Positions 56,664 to 64,000 of a stretch of DNA of 64,000 nucleotides are shown in pieces. A program made the translations under genes and the position numbers. Position 1 is the stretch's first letter; every line of letters begins with the position of its first letter. Source of the DNA: Datisca glomerata (Eukaryota > Streptophyta > Magnoliopsida > Cucurbitales > Datiscaceae); the NCBI GenBank assembly GCA_003255025.1, contig QANY01011928.1:1100052-1164051 (forward strand), given 5' to 3'. The notes under the pieces are model-generated. The model did not search any database. It saw nothing but the letters and a program-made list of their open reading frames with translations, and was not told the DNA's origin.

Positions 56664-59190
56664 TTATGTGCGTGGTTGAGATTCATCACGCATGTGAAAG
56701 GGGATAGGATGTTTGCATGTCTGTCTATTGTGTCCGCTTAAACCACATCAACTACATTTATTTGGTTGTACATCCTCAGCTCTAGACGGTATTCCGTTTA
56801 CCCTAGGCCTCCAACTAGACCGCCTCATTATAGGGGGAAGATAATTCTTTCTCTCACCTCATCACTCATAGTCTAGTCTGTAGGATCTCCGAGGGGATGA
56901 ATTGTTTCCACGTAAGCTACCAGCAGTGCCTCAGCCTTATAATACTTTGAGCGTAAGATGCAAGAAGATATGTTGCGTTGTCGATAACAAGCTAACGCAT
57001 GTGCATAAGGGTATTGGTCTAGATCAAATTCATGATAAGTGCATGTTTTTTATGCAAGTTCACAACATGCTCTCTATCCCCAGTACTTACACGAAACTCG
57101 TGAATATCTGAGGCAGTCATTGAAAGTCTGCGAGAAGCATCATGATTCTTCTTAAGCTCCCTCTCACACCATTTGGTCATCTGTGTGTGAATCTCACAAG
57201 CAGTTGTTTGACATTGATAATACCACTGTTGCATCAAATCACACATATGTTCTATTAAACTTATTTTGGGGAGGGCTTTAACATCCTTAGTATGTTATTC
57301 ATGCATTCAATGATGTTAGTAATCATTATGTTATTGTGCCTACCACCACAATGAGAACGCGCCCATCTATCAAATCCGTCCGATAGGCCCTCTACCTTAC
57401 CTTGATGAACTTTGTTGATGATAGCCATGTATGCCTCAAAATCTTATACTCGATAGGCCTTGGCTGCTTTGAAAAACAAAGGATTGACGTTGCTAGTTTT
57501 GAACGTTGATTTTATATTCATTCCCATATGGTAGATGCAAGCTCTATGAAATGATTGTGGGAAGACAGTCAGTATACCCTTTGCTATAATTTCATTTCTG
57601 CCCGACACAAATACCAAGTCATCCAAGTTTCCAATAACCCTATGTAGCTTATTAAAAAACCATTCCCACGATGCGTCATTCTCAGAGTCAGCAATCCCAA
57701 ATGCAAGTGGATATACTTTGTTATGCCCATCTTTAGAAGTCGAAATGAACATTGTCCGCCTATACTTTACTTTTAATGATGTCTCATTGACAACAATTAC
57801 AAGATGTATACAATTAAGAAATCCATGAATCAAGGATTCACTCGACATGAAGAAGTATTTGAAATGGTTATATTCATCAGTCTCTATTTGAGTAACAGTA
57901 CTTGTATTCTTCATCTCTAACATGTGACAGTAGAATGAGAGCCTCATATATAAACTTTCAGGTGAACCTCGAACTAGAGCCAATGCAACTTCCATAGCCC
58001 TCCAAGCTTTGTCATAACTTATATTGATGCCATAATCCTTATGAACATCTTCGATGATATCTTTTGGCCTATAATTCCGTCCAACACTGGCGTATTTTAG
58101 CTTTATGCAATGACCGACCAATAAGTTTGTTGCTTGATGATGGCCGTGTTGTAAAATGTCAAAAGAGCACGTATGAGTATTTATGAACTTTGTTATTTTA
58201 ATGTACTATGAAAATTTCACCTTAATAGCATGTAACCTCCATGAACATTATTTCTTAGCACAAATAATCATCGACAAATGGTGACGTGGATTTGAAGACT
58301 TTAAACTCAAAGTTTTGACGGATTGTCAAGCGTCCAACAATTCTTTTAAGCTCATTTTTGTCTTGGTAGAGTTCTTATGTATCTAACATATCTGAGACAC
58401 TTACATGCTCGTAATCCTCTAGTTGTGATAATCTCAGAGCATTATAAGATGGTCATGACGAAGATGCAATGTTACTTGGCATTGATGAATGATGTGCATT
58501 AGCCTCTGGTCTTCTATTCAAATCTGGTAAGGTAGAGGGATCATCCTGAGTTGCTTCTTCATATAGCCCAAAATCAAGATCATCTTCTAGCCTAAAATCA
58601 CGATCATCATCAACATCAATATCAAGCCCACCATCATTGTCAGGATGTTCAAGTTCATCATCATTAACATCTTGTTGACAATCATCATCATCATCATATG
58701 TCCCACAGTAATACTCTCATGAATGGAAATTGTCATTATCATTGTTCTCATCGCTATCAACCATTGTTTCACCCATAAAGCATGGAATGTGACCATAACG
58801 ATCTTGTTATGAGAGAGTTGTTTCAAGAACCCGATTTTGATTTGGACATGTAAGATTATCAACAATTGTCCTAGGTTTGGGTTTGAGAGTGACATATAAA
58901 AGAGTACGAAGTTTTTCAAAACTATTCACGACAATGAAAAACCTCACGTGGCGATCATTTAAAATTTCAACAGGTGGGGAGGGCACATGAGTCTTGTATA
59001 AATAATCCATTAAAATATTATACTTTGTTGTATCAACATTTATTTCATCGTATATGATACTGGATAACTCTTAATAAGTACATCTTGATGATATGTCTAA
59101 CGGTGAACTTACCATACCATTAAAAATGAATGAAGCATCATTTCTCTCCTATTCACCACCGTGTACCACCAATATCTGAACTTCAGACAT
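56664..59190 (-). pseudogene. MuDR/MULE transposase of MULE-2, broken
   Basis: Starts MSEVQILVVHGGE with an in-frame stop at the 14th codon. Next come VDTTKYNILMDYLYKTHVPS (59010), an acidic linker (LDIDVDDDRDFRLEDDLDFG, near 58600) and GHCIKLKYASVGRNYRPKDI. The uninterrupted MULE domain (57444-58121) has VIVVNETSLKVKYRRTMFIS, YPLAFGIADSENDASWEWFF, LVFVSGRNEIIAKGILTVFP and FFKAAKAYRV. Frameshifts near 57440 and 57250 precede RWARSHCGGRHNNIM and TACEIHTQMTKWCERELKK. The SWIM finger is spoiled at two positions (CTYHEFDLDQYPYAHALA: Cys to Tyr twice). The CCHC knuckle at 56715-56756 has a stop inside (KCS-stop-CGLSGHNRQTC). The first catalytic-region Asp (VVD in MULE-1) is Asn (VVN) here. Confidence 0.85.
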
Positions 59191-59254
59191 ATATGTTTAA
59201 GACAAAAATCTTTCACCTATAAAGTTTATTTAATTATATAGTAGTTATTTTCAC

Positions 59255-59540
59255 TAAATTAACCCTTCAAGTAATCACATGCTCTCTAGATGACTGACTG
59301 CAAGAATTAAAATAACAAACTACTTGAACCCTTTAAGTAGGTTATTTTATTATGACAGCATTAAAGCAACACTAAAGCAGAGACCACTTGACTATTTGAA
59401 GGGTTAAGAATGAGTCTCTAACTACTTGAATCCTTCAAGTAGTTATTTTTTCTTGCATTAACAACCCAAACATCAGTGGTTACTTAAAGAATTCAAGTTG
59501 TTGTTCCGTCCAAATAGTTGATTTTATTCTATCATTACTT
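59255..59540. repeat. MULE-2 palindromes upstream of the transposase start
   Basis: Four or five worn copies (AACCCTTCAAGTAATC, CTACTTGAATCCTTCAAG) lie 5' of the transposase, the same relative place as in MULE-1. Confidence 0.8.
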
Positions 59541-59666
59541 GAAGCATTTTATGCATAAAAAAATAAGAGAGGAATGGGTACCAGTCTGCTCTCGTTGAAG
59601 AAGAAGAAGGACAAGAATGCACGGGTCTCGCCAAAAAATGGAGACTAGAATGGAAATAAAAATACT

Positions 59667-60688
59667 AGGGGTGTTCATGGGCAGTTTGGTCTGGGTCTTT
59701 ACAAAAAAAAAACTAGACCGAACTGAAATTCATGGTCTTCTAATATGAAGGATCAGACCGACCACTGTCTCTTATAAAAACTGAACTCACCAGAAAAAAA
59801 ATCATTTGGTCGGTCCGGGCGGGTTATTCGATCCATTACCAAAAATAGAAACATTTATTTTTCACTTCCTTTCGTGGCAACCAGATATGGTTCTCGATCA
59901 AGATTTGCTTCCAACTCCATTACCAACTCTTCGGTGACAATCGGATCTGGTTCTCAAAGCTTTGAACAAAGACAAAAATAGAGAAGCTTCGAGAACGTCT
60001 CAAATCCAGGATGAGTGAGAGAGAGGAAAGAGGTAATGTCTCATGTCTGAGACGAGAAAGGAATAGATGCTTCGACTTCGAGAACCAGATCTGAAATGAG
60101 GGAGAGACGAGAATGGCAGAGAAGCTTCGTGAAAGGCAGAGAGTTGTGTTGTGAGAGAGAGTGTGTGTGTGTGAGAGAGAGAAAGAGACATATGTGAGAG
60201 ACAGAGAACTTTGAGAGAGAGATTTATGAGAGACAAATATTTGTGAGAGAGAGAGAAATCTACGAGAGACAAAAAATTTTAAGAGCCAGAGGCTTGAGAG
60301 AGAGATCTGCGAGAGGTAGAAAGGCTCGAGGGTCTTTCAAGGGTCTGTAAAGAAGGTCGAGGTCGAGTTCTGCCGTCTGTGAAGGATGTGGAGGTCGAGG
60401 GTCTATCGTTAGTGAAGGAGGTGGAGGTCAAGGCTCAAGGGTTTGTCATGGTCTATGGTCTGTGAAGTGTGAAGGAAGTGAGAGTCTGAAAGAGAAGAGG
60501 CGTCGACTGTAAAAAGGGGTAAAGCATATATATATATATATGAGTTAAATACGTGCGGTTCATTCAATTCAGTCCTCTCTTAAAGGAAGCCCGAACTACC
60601 CAAATAAAAGGAAAACCCATCCAAATCGATCAACTTTGGTTCACTCCGGATCGGGTTACACGGTTTGGGCGGTTTCTATACACCCCTA
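59667..60688. mobile_element. Non-autonomous element NA-2 (1022 bp), relative of NA-1
   Basis: Left end AGGGGTGTTCATGGGC, right end (other strand) TAGGGGTGTATAGAAACC. Flanks are AAAAATACT (59658-59666) and AAACATACT (60689-60697), a 9-bp duplication with one mismatch. Terminal regions are rich in ACCGAACTG-like motifs, as in NA-1. The centre (60000-60320) is GAGA-rich with repeated GAGAGA blocks. There is no credible coding sequence; the open minus-strand frame at 60000-60272 reflects the GA composition. Confidence 0.78.
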
Positions 60689-60697
60689 AAACATACT

Positions 60698-61220
60698 ATA
60701 CAATAATTTATTTTTATTGCAATTTAAAACTCATAAAGATCTTGAGAAGGTTGAAATAAAAGGACCATGGAGCTTCAAAGGAGCCTTATTTATATTTCAG
60801 AAGTACGAACCTGGATCATAACCCTCTTAGATCATAACCCTTTGGATCATAACCTGGATCATAGCCCAGCTTGGATGGAGATTCAAGACTAGTCACCAAA
60901 TTGTATAATTGAGCCAGTAATGAGAAAGATTTCTTCTTAGGTAGAAAATTTGGTTGAAATTGACCTATATACTACAAAGAGTGGTCTTGCAAGATTTGTG
61001 AGAGTTATACTACATCATATAAGAAATTATATTGTGGAAAGGGAAGGAAAAGATCGTGCCTATGGTGAATGGATAAGAGAAGAGAAAAGTTTGGAAACTT
61101 CATCTATAGCAAATGAGAAATTTCTAAAAGGGACAGAAGAAGTTAGTAGGAATTCCACTGAGGAGGATAAGAGAGAAAACAACCAAAACGTGTGCAAGAT
61201 TGACAATCAAGATAATGGGA
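60698..61220 (+). other. Short repeats and a possible LINE ORF1 remnant
   Basis: 60810-60870 has four copies of GGATCATAACC-type units. 60950-61234 is open and reads VEIDLYTTKSGLARFVRVIL and then RAYGEWI, reminiscent of the region around the zinc knuckle of LINE ORF1 (VEIDLTKPL and YGPW in the family). The knuckle itself is missing, so this call is weak. Confidence 0.35.
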
Positions 61221-61365
61221 TACTAGAAAGCTAAAAGAGTTATATTAATTGATAAAATTTAGGAAGTACATGTGTTGTTTATACACATGGATAAGAAAGT
61301 TAAAAATACTAAAATACCCTTAAATACTGGAAAAGTAAAGCAAAGATAAACAATATTATCCAACA
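61221..61365 (-). repeat. Copia-2 3' LTR (approximate outer limit)
   Basis: On the minus strand the LTR starts TGTTGGATAATATTG at 61365, directly after the purine tract TTGAGGAGGAG (61366-61376). GTGTATAAACAACAC is a likely TATA region. The other end is judged near 61221 (TTTTAGCTTTCTAGTA) without a confirmed terminal CA or target duplication. Confidence 0.6.
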
Positions 61366-62172
61366 CTCCTCCTCAAGCTGGCGCATAGATATTAATCATG
61401 CCTAGCTTGGGAAGAGTGGATAGTAGAAGAGTAGGACCGACGAGCTTTGTAAGAGCATCAGATGTTTGTTCAGATGAAGAAACAAATTTTGTAGAGATGG
61501 CCCCAGACCGAACTTTCTCTCGAATGAAGTGAATATCAATCTCGATATGCTTAGTTCTTTCATGAATAACAGAATTTGAAACTAACATTAAGGCTGATTT
61601 ATTGTCACAGTATAATGTGGAAGGTAAACATGGCAAGAAACTGAGTTCCCCTAGAATAGAATGAAGCCAAAGAACCTCACATGTCCTCGAGCCATTGCCC
61701 TGTATTCTACCTCAACAGAGGACCGAGAAACCACAGACTACTTCTTACTTTTCTAGGAGAGAATATGATTACCATAAAAAGTACAAATACCATATGTAGA
61801 TCTTATATATGTATTTGACCCAGCATAGTCAGCATCAGTAAAGTAAGACACATCAAATGTATTTTTGGAGGAATAGAAAAGATCAAGGCCCGGACAGGAC
61901 TTCAAGTATCTCAAAATGTGATAAACTGCATCCAAATGTAAAGTACGTGGAGCATGCACAAACTGACTCACAAGGCAAATAGAAAAAGTTAGATCGGGAC
62001 GTGTGTTCGTCAGATAAATAAGTCTTCCAACCAATCTCTGATACATACTCGGATTTGCTAATAGTTCACCTGATTCAACTGAAAGTCTGACATTCGGATC
62101 CATAGGTGTAGATGCAGGTCTACATCTCAACATTCCACTATCACCAAAAAGTTAAAGAACATACTTCCCCTG

Positions 62173-62203
62173 CGAGAGAGAGAAAGAGAGAGAGAGAGAG
62201 ACC
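62173..62203 (-). repeat. GA microsatellite inside the Copia-2 reverse transcriptase
   Basis: Plus-strand GAGAGAGAGAAAGAGAGAG within the segment that should follow the RT motif LNYFLGIEVA. It reads as SLSLSLFLSL on the minus strand and shifts the frame. Confidence 0.7.
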
Positions 62204-62245
62204 TGTCTTGGAACAAGCAACCTCAATACCCAAAAAATAATTTAG

Positions 62246-62264
62246 CCCCCCCCCCCCCNCCCCC
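62246..62264. other. C homopolymer with an undetermined base in Copia-2
   Basis: A C run with N at 62259 interrupts DLG/LNYFLGIEV of the reverse transcriptase. A second C run at 63771-63780 sits in the integrase where the family has Gly-Gly-Glu. Either these are real expansions of GG codons or low-quality sequence. Confidence 0.6.
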
Positions 62265-64000
62265 AAATCTTTGATATCAAAATTTGAACTAAGATCTTTC
62301 TTGACCTTAGTAATGCCGATAATGTCATCACCAATCAAGATGATATCATCCACATACACAGAGAGGATGACACATTACCCTAATGAATTTCGTCTGATAA
62401 AACATATATGATCATAGTGACATCTAAGAAATCTTAACTCAAGCACCACTGCACTAAGCTAAGCAAACCAAACTCGCGGAGACTGTTTCAACCCATACAA
62501 GGATTTTCACAGACGACATATTTTCCCTGAATACTCCCCATCAGCCAAAAAACCCGGAGGCGGGTCTATATAAATAACCTCATCCAAATCACCATTCAAG
62601 GAGGCGTTCTTGACATCCATCTGATGTAAGGGCCAAGAGTGAGAAGCAGCCAAAGAGATAGTAAGACAAAAGAGTAGTGAGTTTTGCAATAGGAGCAAAG
62701 GTTACATTGAAATCCTTGCCGGGAATTCGAGTAAAACCTTTGGTGACTAGACGTGCCTCGTACTGATTAACAGTTCCATCCATATTATATTTAAGATTGA
62801 ATACCCAACGACATCCAACCATTTTATCCTCCTGAGGAAAAGCAACCAAGTCACAAGTCTGATTATCTTACAAGGCTTTCATCTCATCTTGCATAACGGC
62901 CACCCACCATGGGTCTCGTGTTGCTTCCCCAACAGATCGCGGAATTGTAATAGAATCAATGTGACTGATAAATCCCAGAAAGGAACTAGATATAGCACTA
63001 TATGAAATATGATTCTCAATAGGGTGGTCAGAAGAACATGATAAAGTGAGATGATCAGGGGGTGATGGTCCCGCAAGGATATCATCGAGAGTGGGGAAGA
63101 CCAGTACCTTCATTCGTAGAGGAGTCTAGCACAGGGAGATGAGAGCGACGACTATACACCTTGATAGGAGGACCTGCAATGGAAGGCAAAGAAGTAGGGG
63201 AAAAAACGGGAGCATCTATATTAGAGGGTCAATAATTGGGATAGGACGAGGAAGATCCTCAACAGATGGGACCCCAGTCCTAACACCAATGGAACCAGAA
63301 AAAAATGGGGTATTCTCCCAAAAAGTAACATCCAAAGAAGAAATAAACCGTCTAGATGAGGGATCGTAACATCGATACCCTTTGGACATAGATGAGTAGC
63401 CCATAATGCACAACGGATAGAGCTATCGTCCAACTTTGTTCGAGTAGGACTCTCATTTTGAACAAAGCAAACACAACCAAAGACACGAGGAATAATAGGG
63501 AAAATGGGTTTTTTCGGGAAGAAGAATACCTAAAGCAGTTTGCCCACCCAAGATTCAACTAGGAACTCTATTAATCAAATATGTTGCGGTGATACATTTC
63601 CCATAAAATTTGAGGAACCAACATTCCCTTCAAAAGTCAACGGGAAATGCCCATAAGGTGACGATTCTTACACTCAGCTACGCCATTTTGTTCAGAAGTA
63701 TATAGACATGTAAGCTGCTGAAGAATCCCAAGACTAGAAAGATGAGAGACAAGATCACCCAAAATATAACCCCCCCCCCAATTTTCAGAACGAATCGATC
63801 GAATAACAGTTTGATACTGGGTTTTGATCATAATAAGAAATTGTTTAAGCACATGTGAGACGTTAGATTTTTTCCTAAGCAAATAAACCCATATACATCT
63901 AGAAAAGTCATCGATAAATGTGACATAATATTGGTGTCCAGACATAGCAGTAACAGGAGAGGGTCCCCAAACATCAGAGTGAATTAAATCAAATACAGCA

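Larger units (their letters stand above)
51335..59540. mobile_element. MULE-2: Mutator-like element with Ulp1-like gene and transposase, decayed
   Basis: Same architecture as MULE-1: Ulp1-like gene on + (51880-54986), transposase on - (59190-56664), convergent, with a repeat-filled spacer between them. Domain order and peptide motifs match MULE-1, but the palindromic repeat is a different sequence. Limits are taken from the first and last palindromes. Terminal inverted repeats were not found. Confidence 0.8.
61373..64000 (-). pseudogene. Copia-2 pol (integrase to RNase H), broken, continues past the window
   Basis: Minus strand from right to left. Integrase core SGHQYYVTFIDDFSRCIWVY and RSENWGGGYI (63637-63945). 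Integrase end PRVFGCVCFVQNES, CALWATHLCPKGIDV and SLDVTFWENTPFF (63216-63500). RT entry KMVGCRWVFNLKYNMDGTVN and KDFNVTFAPIAKLTTLLSYY (62589-62849), then QMDVKNASLNGDLDEVIY. Catalytic MYVDDIILIGDDI (62310-62359). RNase H DPNVRLSVESGELL to YFTDADYAGSNTYIRSTYG (61753-62133) and LYCDNKSALMLVSNSVIHER (61600), ending at TGA 61373-61375, which overlaps the purine tract. Frameshifts lie near 61740, 62140, 62250, 62600 and 63230. Confidence 0.85.

Noticed and set aside
60000..60272. Minus-strand frame with repeated LSLSH peptides
   Set aside because: Produced by GAGA-rich DNA inside the non-autonomous element NA-2.
1..64000. tRNA, rRNA or other structured RNA genes
   Set aside because: I looked for tRNA-like arms and rRNA signatures on both strands and saw none. 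The only RNA structure recognised is the group II intron domain V in the plastid insert.

Overview
The window is nuclear DNA of a flowering plant, almost certainly a eudicot. Plant-specific protein families, plant L1-type LINEs with an RNase H domain, Copia retrotransposons, Mutator-like elements (MULEs) and an inserted piece of chloroplast clpP all point this way. I cannot name the species. About 95% of the sequence is AT-rich repeat and transposon debris. Only one gene looks intact: a three-exon WRC zinc-finger protein at 48188-49471 on the minus strand, rebuilt from its splice sites.

Layout. 1-6480: a decayed MULE (MULE-1) with a Ulp1-like (C48) peptidase gene on + and a MuDR-type transposase on -, converging. 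Its introns and spacers are full of one short palindrome (core TCGTGTAGACTACACGA). 7010-13370: LINE 3' fragments, with a LINE block duplicated in tandem (constant offset 3269 bp) and one copy internally deleted. 13600-17130: a + strand LINE carrying a 0.4 kb chloroplast clpP insert. 17940-18255: a small non-autonomous element with a 9-bp target duplication. 18300-20365: a 5'-truncated LINE. 21417-30980: a complete but dead Copia element (target duplication CAATG) nested inside the RNase H region of a larger LINE (21219-21416 plus 30986-35930). 37428-38325: a hAT-like non-autonomous element. 38395-39110: a fold-back element and a further microrepeat cluster. 39895-44760: two LINEs in opposite orientation, followed by a minisatellite of self-complementary 37-bp units. 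45427-47090: Gypsy gag and LINE ORF1 remnants. 48188-49890: the WRC gene and its leader. 51335-59540: a second MULE (MULE-2) with the same convergent Ulp1-like/transposase layout but a different palindrome (arms ACTACTTGAA and TTCAAGTAGT). 59667-60688: a larger relative of the 17940 element. 61221-64000: the 3' half of another Copia element on -, running off the window.

The most unusual signal is that two homologous MULEs each carry their own unrelated family of short palindromes. In each element the palindrome fills the introns, the spacer between the two genes and the region upstream of the transposase. At least three other palindrome-rich microrepeat clusters lie in the same 64 kb. The coding parts of the two MULEs correspond domain by domain, while the palindromes share no sequence. 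This suggests that palindromes were seeded and amplified separately inside each element.

All domain calls come from reading translated frames by eye. Element limits are exact only where target duplications, LTR ends or splice sites are stated.
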